Both the position numbers and the translations under genes were made by a program. 64,000 bases of DNA. Origin: Photorhabdus sp. CRCIA-P01 (GTDB lineage Bacteria; Pseudomonadota; Gammaproteobacteria; Enterobacterales; Enterobacteriaceae). Location: the NCBI RefSeq assembly GCF_003545805.1, contig NZ_NMQR01000006.1:108405-172404 (forward strand), given 5' to 3'. Position 1 is the first letter of the stretch, and each line of letters begins with the position of its first letter. This document shows positions 31,406 to 40,335 of the stretch, one piece after another. The notes beneath the pieces are model-generated. The model ran no database searches. It saw only the letters and a program-made list of their open reading frames with translations, and was not told where the DNA came from.

Positions 31406-32001
31406 TGAATAAGGCTGTACTGGATAAAAATAATATTGCCATCAGTGCCGGAAGTATCGTTGTGTTTAATTACGATGCGATTACGCTGGAATATTTAAAC
31501 AGTTCTGATGAGTACCTTCCCGTTGGTATCGGCCTTCCTGCCAATTCCTGCATAGACGCGCCACCTAAAGCCCAAGAGGGATATATCGCCTGTCGTTCAC
31601 CTGATTTAACCGGCTGGCAAATGGTACCAGACTATCGAGGGAGAATAGCTTACAACACCCAAACTGGGGAACAGAAGGAAATCATTAAACCGGGTGAATT
31701 ACCAGAAACACTGACATTCAAACAACCAAGCACCGATTTTGATAAGTGGGATGGTGAAAAATGGGTAACGGATATTGAAGCTCAAAAAGCCAACCAGATT
31801 AAACAGGCAGAACAACACCGTGTCATTCTTCGTCAACAGGCTAATGAAGCTATCACTTTATTACAATATGCCATTGAAACTGAGATGGCCTCAGACCCAG
31901 AGAAAGCATTATTGCTTGCCTGGAAGAAGTATGTGGTATTACTGAGCCGTGTTGATACTTCAATGTCTTTAGATATTGAGTGGCCACAAATACCAGAATA
32001 A
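31405..32001 (+). CDS. Tail-fibre assembly protein
   Basis: A Caudo_TAP-type fibre assembly chaperone, expected to help the fibre encoded just upstream fold and trimerise. It has about 198 residues: an N-terminal variable part and the conserved C-terminal helical region (KANQIKQAEQHRVILRQQAN, LLLAWKKYVVLLSRVD) ending in DIEWPQIPE. Two ATGs, at 31402 and 31405, overlap the collar gene stop; either could serve. Confidence 0.83.
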   Translation: MNKAVLDKNNIAISAGSIVVFNYDAITLEYLNSSDEYLPVGIGLPANSCIDAPPKAQEGYIACRSPDLTGWQMVPDYRGRIAYNTQTGEQKEIIKPGELPETLTFKQPSTDFDKWDGEKWVTDIEAQKANQIKQAEQHRVILRQQANEAITLLQYAIETEMASDPEKALLLAWKKYVVLLSRVDTSMSLDIEWPQIPE

Positions 32002-32011
32002 TAAAATTATC

Positions 32012-32158
32012 AAGACCGGGCACTATTCTATCCCCGATCTTTTTTCCAGTGATGATAATGACTTTTTTGACCGGTCGATTTCCAATGCTTTGGCAGTATT
32101 AATCCGGTCAAACATAATTTCTAATTAGAATTATGGGCTGCATAGCAGCCCTTTTTTA
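32012..32158 (+). terminator. Two terminator-like hairpins after the assembly gene
   Basis: The first (32012-32046) has AGACCGGG opposite CCCCGATCT followed by a T run, with imperfect pairing. The second (32135-32158) is GGGCTG-cata-CAGCCC followed by six T. The second form recurs at 34852 and the first type recurs after the other assembly genes, so terminators have been copied with the modules. Confidence 0.65.
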
Positions 32159-32225
32159 TTTTTTTAGCAGATAACTCTTCTCTCTATTTGATAAATATAC
32201 CCCTCTATATTTATGGAACATAACA

Positions 32226-32352
32226 TATACCCGTCATCTTTCAAGTTGCTTCTTTGTTGGCTGCACTCACTCACCCCGGTCACATAGTTATCTATGCTCC
32301 CGGGGATTCGCTCCCTTGCCGCCGCGATGTATCTTGAAATCCATAGGGTATA
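32226..32352. repeat. ERIC element, full length
   Basis: A 127-bp copy from tatacccgtc to gggtata with the standard core (CTCACCCCGGTCACAT, CCCGGGGATTCGCTCC). Confidence 0.87.
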
Positions 32353-32709
32353 AAACAAATATAATAATCTAATCAATAGACAAAACAATAGTATTTTCGT
32401 AGTTACCACTTTGACACAATGTATTTTAATAAAACTTTTGGAAATAATTTAAAATTTCCCAAAAGAAATAAGATAAAATAATTTCCATACGTGAAATATA
32501 AACATCTTGAATATACTTTCGATAACAATATGTTAAATAACTTATTGCCACCAGTCATACATAAATAATCAATCGTTTAAGTTATAATATAATCCTACCA
32601 TCCTCTTTTTGGAGTAGACTATAATTAAAATCAATCTCGATAAATTACCTATACTATAACTCAACATGTTAATTATAACATAACATTATTTTATTTAAGG
32701 AAAGTGTAT
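32353..32709. other. AT-rich leader of a fibre gene
   Basis: No gene is seen. The last 130 bases resemble the leaders of the other fibre genes (TATAATATAATCCTACCATCC near 32583 and a purine-rich ribosome site AAGGAAAG before the start) and probably hold the promoter. Confidence 0.4.
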
Positions 32710-33429
32710 ATGAGTCCCAAGAATGATTTTAAAGCTTTTTCCATTAATAATAATGCCAACGTAGTGAGTCAGGGGGAATATGAAAAAAGTCAGAATTTAC
32801 AAACTGGGTTTCCACCAGAAGATATTACTACTCATGTATTAAATAAGGCATTACGTCAGTCGTCAACAATAGCCTCTGTCGTGGCTGATTTTATCGCGAC
32901 ACAATCTGGCAATGATGTTCTGGATGACGGGGATATTGTTAAACTAATCACTCAATTAAATAGAGCATTAGAACAAAAAATTATAACTAAAATTTCTAAC
33001 TCCGCATTGGAAAAAGCACAAAACGGCGCAGATATTCCTGATAAAAATACGTTTTTGAAAAACTTAGGTTTAAATGAAGCTGCAAAACGGCAAGTAGGAG
33101 CGGGGATTAATCAGATTCCAGACATGTCATTTTTCACCAAAAATTTGAATGAAATTGGCTGGCAAAAATCACCTTCTGGTCTAATTGAAATGTGGGGAAT
33201 AGCTCAAGTTAATGGTTATGGTTCTTACACATCTGGATATTTAAACAGCTTTCCAATACCATTCCCAAATAAATGTTTTAATGTCACGTTAACTCATAAT
33301 GGCCACAGCCCTAACGCAGCAGGAATATTTTCAGTAATCATAGAAAATCAGCGTGAATTTCGATGTTTTAGAAGCCCTACTAATTGGACTCCCATTGTTA
33401 CAGCATATTTTAAAGCAATAGGATATTAA
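32710..33429 (+). CDS. Tail-fibre protein with gp53-like tip
   Basis: About 239 residues. The shared fibre head (about 1-95: PKNDFKAFSINNNANVVSQ, LNKALRQSSTIASVVADF) is followed by a short linker and a gp53-like C-terminal tip (GWQKSPSGLIEMWGIAQ, FPIPFPNKCFNVTLTHNG, ending AIGY). The tip closely resembles that of the copy at 35265 but differs in the loops. The start MSPKNDF is chosen because it aligns with the other copies and follows AAGGAAAG. It is followed by a shattered assembly-gene start. Confidence 0.82.
   Translation: MSPKNDFKAFSINNNANVVSQGEYEKSQNLQTGFPPEDITTHVLNKALRQSSTIASVVADFIATQSGNDVLDDGDIVKLITQLNRALEQKIITKISNSALEKAQNGADIPDKNTFLKNLGLNEAAKRQVGAGINQIPDMSFFTKNLNEIGWQKSPSGLIEMWGIAQVNGYGSYTSGYLNSFPIPFPNKCFNVTLTHNGHSPNAAGIFSVIIENQREFRCFRSPTNWTPIVTAYFKAIGY
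32778..32873 (+). repeat. 96-bp perfect inverted repeat, right copy
   Basis: Identical to the reverse complement of 18752-18847. It lies in the fibre head coding region. Confidence 0.9.
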
Positions 33430-33481
33430 TTTAATAAAAATCAAATTATTATAATTATTTACTTAAAATTAGCAAAAAACC

Positions 33482-33543
33482 ATGAACAATAAAACCATAT
33501 ATTCAGCGCATTAAATAAAGAATTATTTCCACAACAATCCAAT
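33482..33543 (+). pseudogene. Remnant of a tail-fibre assembly gene start
   Basis: ATGAACAATAAA and the following bases through TTCAGCGCATTAAATAAAG match the first codons of the assembly gene at 36085 (MNDKNYVFSALNKAF), but small deletions put a stop after ten codons. Only the first 60 bases survive before the next fibre leader begins. Confidence 0.7.
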
Positions 33544-33573
33544 ATGTTATTTATAAATTTTAAGGAGTATAAT

Positions 33574-34845
33574 ATGAGTCCAAAGAATGATTTTAAGGCT
33601 TTTTCCATTAGTAATAATGCTAATGTAGTGAGCCAAGAAAAATATGAGGAAAGTCATAATTTGAAGACCGGGTTTGCACCCGATGGTATTACCACTAATA
33701 TATTAAATAAGGCATTACGTCAATCATCCACGATATCCTCTGTAGTCGCTAATTTTATCGCGACACAATCTGGCAATGATGTTCTGGATGATGGAAATAT
33801 AGAGAAACTCACCGCTCAATTAAATAAGGCACTGGAACAAAAAATAGTACCAAAAATTCCCGATGCTTCATTAACACAGAAAGGTATTGTTCAGCTTACA
33901 GATGTGGTTGGTAATAGTCATTCACTCGCTGCAACTCAGAAGCTTATTTCTGATGTAAATGACAATGCTAACAATAGATTAGCTAAAAACCAAAATGGGG
34001 CGGATATTGCCAATAAAAATGAGTTTGTGAAAAATCTCGACTTATTGGAAACCGTCAATTTGGCGAAAAATGCTGTGCCGAGTAGTAGGAAAATTAATGG
34101 TAAGGCATTGACTGGCGATATCAATTTAGGAGCTGGCGATGTGGGAGCATTTAGGCTCGGATTAACAGGAAAATACTCTGTTGATAACCAGGTCCCGTGG
34201 AATGTAGATTCAGGATCATATGACTTACTGAGTCCGAAATTTAGTGATCATATTGTGCACTTCTATAATGGCGTTGGGAGTTGTCCGGCTTTTCAGTTGA
34301 AAGTGCATTACAAAAACGGCGGTATTGCTTATCGCTCGGCTCGCGATAATTATGGATTTGAAGAAGATTGGACGAGTATTTATACAACCAAAAACAAACC
34401 TACTGTCAATGAACTTGGTTTATCAGAAACCGTAGCATTGGCAAAAAATGCGGTTCCTAATAACAGGAAAATTAACGGCAAAGCGCTGGTTGAAGACATC
34501 AATCTGGAAGCCGGAGATGTCGGAGCGTATTCACGCTCGGAATCTGACAAGCGATATCAAAAGAAAGGCCCTAATCAGGGATGGCAAAAAATAGGAGCCG
34601 GTGGAGATAGCGGAAGTAGCATATCACTGAGTCAGGACATACGAGGAAGATGTATATATTTACGTACTGGTAGCCCAGGTATATTTTTACCTTTACAAAT
34701 GCCTCCTATCGATAATATTTTGGTTGGTTCCGGATATGGATCAAGAGGATGGCTCGTTGTGCATTCGTCAGATGGAGGACTGAGGTTATCTATAGTAAAC
34801 AAAGAGGATTGCCCTGATATTACAGAAATTTATATTGCTGATTAG
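33574..34845 (+). CDS. Tail-fibre protein, longest copy
   Basis: About 423 residues. It has the shared fibre head (about 1-95), a shaft repeat of the phage-fibre type (KGIVQLTDVVGNSHSLAATQ), two copies of a KINGKAL-type repeat (RKINGKALTGDINLGAGDVG near 175 and RKINGKALVEDINLEAGDVG near 305), and a tip unlike the other copies (GWQKIGAGGDSGSSISL ... IYIAD). The start is placed at MSPKNDF after a strong AAGGAGTATAAT; an upstream ATG would add ten residues. No assembly gene follows; a terminator does. Confidence 0.82.
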   Translation: MSPKNDFKAFSISNNANVVSQEKYEESHNLKTGFAPDGITTNILNKALRQSSTISSVVANFIATQSGNDVLDDGNIEKLTAQLNKALEQKIVPKIPDASLTQKGIVQLTDVVGNSHSLAATQKLISDVNDNANNRLAKNQNGADIANKNEFVKNLDLLETVNLAKNAVPSSRKINGKALTGDINLGAGDVGAFRLGLTGKYSVDNQVPWNVDSGSYDLLSPKFSDHIVHFYNGVGSCPAFQLKVHYKNGGIAYRSARDNYGFEEDWTSIYTTKNKPTVNELGLSETVALAKNAVPNNRKINGKALVEDINLEAGDVGAYSRSESDKRYQKKGPNQGWQKIGAGGDSGSSISLSQDIRGRCIYLRTGSPGIFLPLQMPPIDNILVGSGYGSRGWLVVHSSDGGLRLSIVNKEDCPDITEIYIAD

Positions 34846-34851
34846 AATTAT

Positions 34852-34872
34852 GGGCTGCATGGCAGCCCTTTT
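34852..34872 (+). terminator. Terminator after the longest fibre gene
   Basis: GGGCTG-catgg-CAGCCC followed by four T. It is nearly the same as the one at 32135, with the same flanking GAATTAT, which points to module duplication. Confidence 0.7.
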
Positions 34873-34927
34873 CCCATTTTGTTTTTCAGGGGACAATTCA
34901 TTCCCCTATTTGATAAAGATATTTACC

Positions 34928-34973
34928 TATACCCTTCATCTTTCAAGCTGCTGCTTGAAAGATGAAGGGTATA
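34928..34973. repeat. 46-bp perfect palindrome from ERIC ends
   Basis: Two 21-base arms that are exact reverse complements, with a TGCT centre. The arm sequence is that of the ERIC outer end (tatacccttcatctttcaag), so this looks like an ERIC element that lost its core, or a minimal mobile palindrome. It should form a strong hairpin in RNA. Confidence 0.8.
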
Positions 34974-35126
34974 AATAATTAGAACAAATAGACTTAAATA
35001 ATAGCAATCACCCAACCTTCTCAGACCACAAATGGAATTAATAAAAATCACTTTCAAATATCAAATGCAAATATTTTAGATTACAAATCATTAACATATT
35101 CATTACCACCAATTATATAAAAATAG

Positions 35127-35178
35127 TTAACCCTATAAGCTATAAGAATATTCCATTATTCTTTTTTCTAACTAAACT
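35127..35178 (+). repeat. 52-bp direct repeat in fibre-gene leader, first copy
   Basis: Identical to 36736-36787, with weaker similarity continuing to the start codon. It holds TATAAGAATATTCC and a run of T, and probably includes the promoter of the fibre gene. Confidence 0.82.
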
Positions 35179-35264
35179 GTAGCTGGAGTGAATAGGGAAA
35201 AATTATTTTTATAAAAATTCACTATATTGTTTATAAAATGCAGTACTTAATTGGAGAAAAATAT

Positions 35265-36083
35265 ATGAGTCAAAAGAATGATTTTAAGGCTTTTTCTGTT
35301 AGTGACAATGCAAATATAGTGAAGCAAGAAGCATATGAAAAAGAACAAAAATTGCAAACTGGATTTCCAACAGGAGATATTACCGCTGAACTATTAAATA
35401 AGGCATTACGTCAGTCATCAACCATATCCACTGTCGTCGCTAATTTTATCGCAACACAATCTGGCGAAGACGTTCTGGATAATGGGGATATAGACAAACT
35501 CACCACCCAATTTAAGAAATCCTTAGAACAAAAAAACACAACAGAAATTCGCGATGCCTCATTAACAGAAAAAGGAATTATTCAGCTCACAGATCAAATA
35601 GGCGACAGTAATACACTCGCTGCAACTCAGAAGCTTGTTTCTGATGTAAGTAATAATGCTCTGGCAAAAGACCAAAACGGCGCAGACATTCCTAATAAAG
35701 CTGAGTTTATAAAGAACCTTGGTTTATCAGATTCAACAAATATAACAATAGGGAATGGTGAAAATCAGGTACCTAATATGTCGTTTTTCACCTCTAACCT
35801 GAATCAGGTCGGATGGCAGAAATTACCTTCAGGTTTAATTGAAATGTGGGGAATAGCATCAGTTAAAGGCAATGCTTATGCCGAATCTGGTGCTTTAAAT
35901 CACTTTCCAATCCCATTCCCGAATAAATGTCTCAACGTCACGTTAACTCACGTTGGTAATGCACCTCAACATGCCGGCATATTTTCAATAATGACGGTCA
36001 ATAATAGCCAATTCCAATGTTTTAGCAGTATTCCAAATTTACAAATTCCTGTAGCAGCATTTTATAGAGCAATAGGGTATTAA
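35265..36083 (+). CDS. Tail-fibre protein with gp53-like tip
   Basis: About 272 residues: the shared fibre head (QKNDFKAFSVSDNANIVKQE, LNKALRQSSTISTVVANF), one shaft repeat (KGIIQLTDQIGDSNTLAATQ), and a gp53-like tip (GWQKLPSGLIEMWGIAS, FPIPFPNKCLNVTLTHVG, ending AIGY). The start MSQKNDF follows a TTGGAGAAAAATAT ribosome site. The complete assembly gene follows one base after the stop. Confidence 0.83.
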   Translation: MSQKNDFKAFSVSDNANIVKQEAYEKEQKLQTGFPTGDITAELLNKALRQSSTISTVVANFIATQSGEDVLDNGDIDKLTTQFKKSLEQKNTTEIRDASLTEKGIIQLTDQIGDSNTLAATQKLVSDVSNNALAKDQNGADIPNKAEFIKNLGLSDSTNITIGNGENQVPNMSFFTSNLNQVGWQKLPSGLIEMWGIASVKGNAYAESGALNHFPIPFPNKCLNVTLTHVGNAPQHAGIFSIMTVNNSQFQCFSSIPNLQIPVAAFYRAIGY

Positions 36084-36084
36084 T

Positions 36085-36519
36085 ATGAATGATAAAAACT
36101 ATGTATTTAGCGCATTAAATAAAGCATTTTATCCGCTATCATTACAGCAAGATTACATTGAAGCAGACTCATGGCCAAACGATCCCATATCTGTAACTGA
36201 TGACATATTCCATAAGTTCTCTGGAATACCACCAGAAGGAAAAATACTGTCCTTTGGCGAAGATAGTCTCCCTTGTTGGGAAGATATTCCACCCCCGACA
36301 AAAAAGGAATTGATATCCATAGCGGAAAGCCAAAAAGCGCAATTTATATCTCTTGCAAATGAAAAAATAACGCCGCTTGCTGATGCGGTCGAACTTGATA
36401 TAGCCACAAATGAAGAAACATTGTTACTTAAAGAGTGGAAAAAATACCGAGTCATGCTTAATCGGGCTGATACGTCAAACGCACCAGAAATTGACTGGCC
36501 AATTACGCCATTATCGTAA
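36085..36519 (+). CDS. Tail-fibre assembly protein
   Basis: A Caudo_TAP-type assembly chaperone of 144 residues, paired with the fibre gene one base upstream. The C-terminal helical part (ESQKAQFISLANEKITPLAD, LLLKEWKKYRVMLNRADTS) and the ending EIDWPITPLS match the family and the relative at 31405. Parts of the same gene survive as remnants at 33482 and 37753. Confidence 0.83.
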   Translation: MNDKNYVFSALNKAFYPLSLQQDYIEADSWPNDPISVTDDIFHKFSGIPPEGKILSFGEDSLPCWEDIPPPTKKELISIAESQKAQFISLANEKITPLADAVELDIATNEETLLLKEWKKYRVMLNRADTSNAPEIDWPITPLS

Positions 36520-36527
36520 TTAATAAA

Positions 36528-36557
36528 AAGACCGGGATTCAGGCAGGGCCCGGTCTT
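36528..36557 (+). terminator. Terminator-like hairpin after the assembly gene
   Basis: AAGACCGGG pairs with CCCGGTCTT around a short loop, just after the stop codon. It lacks a long T run. A similar hairpin follows the remnant at 37805. Confidence 0.6.
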
Positions 36558-36735
36558 AATCATTGTATTATCACCAATACTACAGCGATAAATACTCTGT
36601 TATCATACAATCTATCCTCCGCCAATATTTGTTAGCTCATGCGATATTAGTGACCTTATCCATAATTGAAATTTATTTTCCAGAACAAACCTTTCAACAT
36701 GGAAATTATTTATTACTAAAATATATGAAAAATAA
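36558..36735. other. Short AT-rich spacer before the repeated leader
   Basis: No gene is seen between the terminator-like hairpin and the repeated fibre leader. Confidence 0.35.
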
Positions 36736-36787
36736 TTAACCCTATAAGCTATAAGAATATTCCATTATTCTTTTTTCTAACTAAACT
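36736..36787 (+). repeat. 52-bp direct repeat in fibre-gene leader, second copy
   Basis: Identical to 35127-35178. Together the two copies frame the intact fibre plus assembly module, so recombination between them could delete or duplicate it. Confidence 0.82.
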
Positions 36788-36873
36788 ATAACTGGCGTGA
36801 ATGGGGAGAAGTTATTTTTATAAAAAATCACTATATTGCTTGTAAAATTCAGTACTTAATCGGAGAAAAATAC

Positions 36874-37704
36874 ATGAGTAAAAAGAATGATTTTAAAGCG
36901 TTTTCTATTAGAAATAATGCTAATGTAGTGAGTCAAGAAAGATACGAAGAAAGTGAGAATTTACAAACTGGGTTTCCCCCAGAAAGTATCACTACTCATA
37001 TATTAAATAAAGCATTACGCCAATCTTCCACAATATCATCTGTTGTAGCTGATTTTATTGCGACAGAATCTGGCAGTGATGTTTTGGATGATGGTAATAT
37101 CACCAAACTCACGGCACAATTAAATAAAGCGTTAGAACAAAAAATCACAACAAAAATTCCTGATGCCTCATTAACACAAAAAGGTATTGTTCAACTCACA
37201 GATATCATTGGCAATAGTAATACACTGGCCGCAACTCAGAAACTTGTTTCCGATATAAATGATAATATTAACGGCAAATTGGCCAAAAACCAAAATGGTG
37301 CAGATATTCCCAATAAAAATGAGTTTGTGAAAAATCTCGGTTTATTGGAATTATTATTGGCAGGTACTCCTTTGTTTACACAAGGGAATAATTTCATGAC
37401 CTTTAAAATTCCATTTTTTAGTGGATTAAAGAGAAAATATCTCTTATTCCAATCTGTATATGCAAAGGCTCCAAATTTAGCTAACGAGGGAAAATTCACT
37501 ATCACATACCCAATTGCATACTCTTATGAACCTCATGCTATACTTTCCAGCATGGGAGGATATATCAGTGGAGGTAACTATGGCGAAGGAGCTGAAATAT
37601 TAAAAATCAATAAAGAAAACCTAGTAATAATATCACATTGGCAGTCTCGCGATACAAGCTTTCCACCTGTACGCATATTCGTAGTAGGGGTATCAGATAA
37701 TTAA
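36874..37704 (+). CDS. Tail-fibre protein with a distinct tip
   Basis: 276 residues: the shared fibre head (KKNDFKAFSIRNNANVVSQE), a shaft repeat (KGIVQLTDIIGNSNTLAATQ), the connector NQNGADIPNKNEFVKNLGL, and then a tip (from about residue 165, TPLFTQGNNFMTFKIPFFSG) that resembles none of the other copies. It starts after a CGGAGAAAAATAC ribosome site. Only the last 14 codons of an assembly gene remain behind it. Confidence 0.82.
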   Translation: MSKKNDFKAFSIRNNANVVSQERYEESENLQTGFPPESITTHILNKALRQSSTISSVVADFIATESGSDVLDDGNITKLTAQLNKALEQKITTKIPDASLTQKGIVQLTDIIGNSNTLAATQKLVSDINDNINGKLAKNQNGADIPNKNEFVKNLGLLELLLAGTPLFTQGNNFMTFKIPFFSGLKRKYLLFQSVYAKAPNLANEGKFTITYPIAYSYEPHAILSSMGGYISGGNYGEGAEILKINKENLVIISHWQSRDTSFPPVRIFVVGVSDN

Positions 37705-37752
37705 CTTTCAACATTCATAGTTGTTATCTATCTCAGATTTTAGAATTATTTT

Positions 37753-37797
37753 GATAAAGCATCGGAATTTGATTGGTCAATTGCGCCATTATCATAA
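37753..37797 (+). pseudogene. Remnant of a tail-fibre assembly gene end
   Basis: Fourteen codons reading DKASEFDWSIAPLS and a stop match the last residues of the assembly gene at 36085 (ending APEIDWPITPLS). The same hairpin follows. The rest of the gene is gone. Confidence 0.7.
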
Positions 37798-37804
37798 TTA
37801 ACAA

Positions 37805-37835
37805 GAAGACCGGGATTAGAATAACATCCGGTCTT
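37805..37835 (+). terminator. Terminator-like hairpin closing the fibre array
   Basis: AAGACCGGG pairs with TCCGGTCTT; the same design as at 36528. Confidence 0.6.
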
Positions 37836-38156
37836 TGGAATTTTATACTATAATACTATAGGTTATAAATATTCTGTTATTATTCAAGCTATTCTTTCTC
37901 AAGACCTATTAACTACATAATATTGGAAATTTTACACGTCCTTGACATATTTTCCATATGGATAACCACACAATACAATTCACACATAAAAGTTTTCTAA
38001 GACAGAAAAATTTCATATATTATGGTTTTTTGTTGCCAGACTTGGTTTTTCAATGTAATTTATGCCGTATAAAAATACAATAAGTGTGTAAGAGTAAGAA
38101 ATTAAAATTGACGATAACACACTGGTATAAAATGAAAAATAAACTAAGTTATTAAA
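37836..38156. other. Spacer between island and yfhL
   Basis: AT-rich, with no gene seen. It should hold the yfhL promoter and marks the right border of the accessory island. No direct repeat matching the left border was recognised. Confidence 0.35.
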
Positions 38157-38417
38157 ATGTCGTTATTAATCAAAAAAAGCTGTATCAATTGTGATATGTG
38201 TGAACCCGAATGCCCCAATCAGGCGATATCAATGAGAGATGAGATTTATGAAATCGATGCTGATCGTTGCACTGAATGCATCGGTCATTATGATGCGCCA
38301 ACTTGCCAATCAGTCTGTCCGATAAATAATACCATTATTACCGATCCAGACCGACAAGAAACAGAAGAACAATTGTGGGATAAATTTGTGCTATTACATC
38401 ATGCCGATAAAATCTGA
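38157..38417 (+). CDS. yfhL: YfhL family 4Fe-4S ferredoxin
   Basis: A small (86-residue) ferredoxin with two 4Fe-4S cluster motifs: CINCDMCEPECP and CTECIGHYDAPTCQSVCP, the second with the spacing insert typical of YfhL/Alvin-type ferredoxins. The end EEQLWDKFVLLHHADKI matches E. coli YfhL as remembered. It converges on acpS, as in enteric genomes, and is the first core gene to the right of the accessory island. The electron partner is unknown. Confidence 0.95.
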   Translation: MSLLIKKSCINCDMCEPECPNQAISMRDEIYEIDADRCTECIGHYDAPTCQSVCPINNTIITDPDRQETEEQLWDKFVLLHHADKI

Positions 38418-38419
38418 AA

Positions 38420-38800
38420 TTAACTTTCCAGAATAACTGTCGCGCAGGCGTAACGACGCTCATCAGCCAATGTGACATGCAAAGAGGTTACTCCCAGTTT
38501 CTGTGCTAATTCTGCGGCTGCACCATAGAGCCGCAAAATGGGTTTTCCCAAATCATCGTTAAGCACTTCAAACTGGTTAAATGCCAGCCCATTACGGATA
38601 CCCGTTCCCAGTGCCTTTGCTGCGGCTTCTTTTACCGCAAAGCGCTTAGCCAGAAAGCGAACCGGTTTTTCATGTTGCTGATATTGTTCCCATTCCAAGT
38701 CACTGAGAATACGTTTTGCCAAGCGCTCACCTAAGCGCTCGACAACCCCTTCAATACGGGCAATTTCAACAATATCCGTACCTAACCCAATAATAGCCAT
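38420..38800 (-). CDS. acpS: Holo-[acyl-carrier-protein] synthase
   Basis: Transfers 4'-phosphopantetheine from CoA to acyl carrier protein. The family motifs are visible: [13 protein letters not shown] at the N-terminus (magnesium-binding Asp9) and [15 protein letters not shown] with the second acidic ligand. The 126-residue length is normal. The start codon shares one base with the stop of pdxJ, so the two are translated in a coupled manner. Confidence 0.97.
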   Translation of the reverse strand: MAIIGLGTDIVEIARIEGVVERLGERLAKRILSDLEWEQYQQHEKPVRFLAKRFAVKEAAAKALGTGIRNGLAFNQFEVLNDDLGKPILRLYGAAAELAQKLGVTSLHVTLADERRYACATVILES

Positions 38801-39531
38801 TAACGGCGAGCTTTCCGCATTTGGGTTTTCATATCTGCCACAGCAGCAGTCAAACCACTGAATACCGCACGTCCAATAATGGCATGACCAATATTCAACT
38901 CATAAATTTCTGGCAGAGCAGCAATGCGTTGTACATTATGATATGTCAGACCATGACCGGCATTAACCGTTAGACCTTTACTCGCTGCATAAGTCGCGGC
39001 TACTTTAATACGATGAAACTCCTTTTCCTGTTCTACTTCATTTTCTGCATCGGCATAAGCACCCGTATGAATCTCAATGAAAGGTGCGCCAACTTCACTA
39101 GCCGCATCAATTTGTCGATGTTCCGCATCAATAAATAACGAGACAAGAATACCCGCATCAGATAGACGCTTAACCGCCGCAGCAACTTTATCTTTCTGAC
39201 CAATAACATCTAAGCCCCCTTCTGTTGTCACTTCCTGACGTTTTTCAGGTACCAAACAGCAAAATTCAGGTTTAATACGACAGGCAATATCCACCATTTC
39301 ATCTGTCACGGCCATCTCAAGGTTCATCCGAGTCTGGATAGTTTTTTTCAACAGTTCTACATCCCGATCGGTAATATGACGGCGATCTTCACGTAAATGA
39401 ATGGTGATGCCATCTGCTCCCGACTGTTCCGCAACAAAAGCCGCTTGAACCGGATCAGGATAATTGGTACCACGAGCATTGCGCACTGTCGCAATATGAT
39501 CGATATTAACGCCTAATAATACTTCAGCCAT
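38800..39531 (-). CDS. pdxJ: Pyridoxine 5'-phosphate synthase
   Basis: Condenses 1-deoxyxylulose 5-phosphate with 3-amino-2-oxopropyl phosphate, the ring-closing step of vitamin B6 synthesis. A TIM-barrel protein of 243 residues with the conserved [16 protein letters not shown] start, [10 protein letters not shown], and [10 protein letters not shown] near the C-terminus. It lies between recO and acpS, as in E. coli. Confidence 0.97.
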   Translation of the reverse strand: MAEVLLGVNIDHIATVRNARGTNYPDPVQAAFVAEQSGADGITIHLREDRRHITDRDVELLKKTIQTRMNLEMAVTDEMVDIACRIKPEFCCLVPEKRQEVTTEGGLDVIGQKDKVAAAVKRLSDAGILVSLFIDAEHRQIDAASEVGAPFIEIHTGAYADAENEVEQEKEFHRIKVAATYAASKGLTVNAGHGLTYHNVQRIAALPEIYELNIGHAIIGRAVFSGLTAAVADMKTQMRKARR

Positions 39532-39599
39532 ATTTCTCTCCTGTAGTCATATTGAATGTGACAAGTTTACACTTTCCATCTTGAAGAGAAACAAATTCA

Positions 39600-40325
39600 T
39601 TAGTTTTCTTTCTTTTCAGGCTTCTGACGTACAAACTGCCGAAATAATTCACGACTTTTCAGAGGCTTGCCACCTAAATAAGGTTTTAATGCAATACGCG
39701 TGAAACGCTTTGCTGCCTTTAATGTTGCAGAATCAGGGAATTCACGCGTTGCCAGTGATTTTAATTCGCGCCCGGTAAAACTGTAATGATCAACAACCAA
39801 GCTAGCGATAAATCCTTTTTCTTCTCTATAACGGTAGGTCATCGTGTCGGCTACAGGTTCACCACTGCCCGCACAATGCAGATAATCAACGCCATAACCA
39901 AGATTTGCCAACAACGCCAATTCAAACCGACGTAACGCATGTTCCGGTGTATATTCACTGGCAGCAAGAACCTGCAAGCATTGGAGATAATCAAAGAATA
40001 AAGCAGGATAAGCCGTCCCCTGTTCAAGCACTCTTGACAACAACTCATTGATATATAAACCGCTGTACAACACACTGCCGGTAAGAGGAAGGGCCAGAGA
40101 GATAGGATCTGCATCACGCAGCGTTTTAACCGCCCCCCGTCCACTCCAACGAACCAGCAACGGGGTAAATGGCTGCAAGCAGCCTTTCAAATTGGAACGA
40201 CGGCTACGCGCACCTCTTGCCAACACGCTAATCCGCCCTTCATTTTCAGTAAACAGATCTAGTAACAGACTAGTTTCACTGTAAGGACGCCCATGAAGAA
40301 CAAAAACACGTTGCCAGCCGTCCAC
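39600..40325 (-). CDS. recO: DNA repair protein RecO
   Basis: Loads RecA on SSB-coated single-stranded DNA with RecR and anneals strands in the RecF pathway. The N-terminal OB fold ([36 protein letters not shown]) is followed by a helical domain with [18 protein letters not shown]. The 241-residue length is normal. It starts ten bases after era ends. Confidence 0.95.
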   Translation of the reverse strand: MDGWQRVFVLHGRPYSETSLLLDLFTENEGRISVLARGARSRRSNLKGCLQPFTPLLVRWSGRGAVKTLRDADPISLALPLTGSVLYSGLYINELLSRVLEQGTAYPALFFDYLQCLQVLAASEYTPEHALRRFELALLANLGYGVDYLHCAGSGEPVADTMTYRYREEKGFIASLVVDHYSFTGRELKSLATREFPDSATLKAAKRFTRIALKPYLGGKPLKSRELFRQFVRQKPEKKEN

Positions 40326-40335
40326 AGATGATGCC

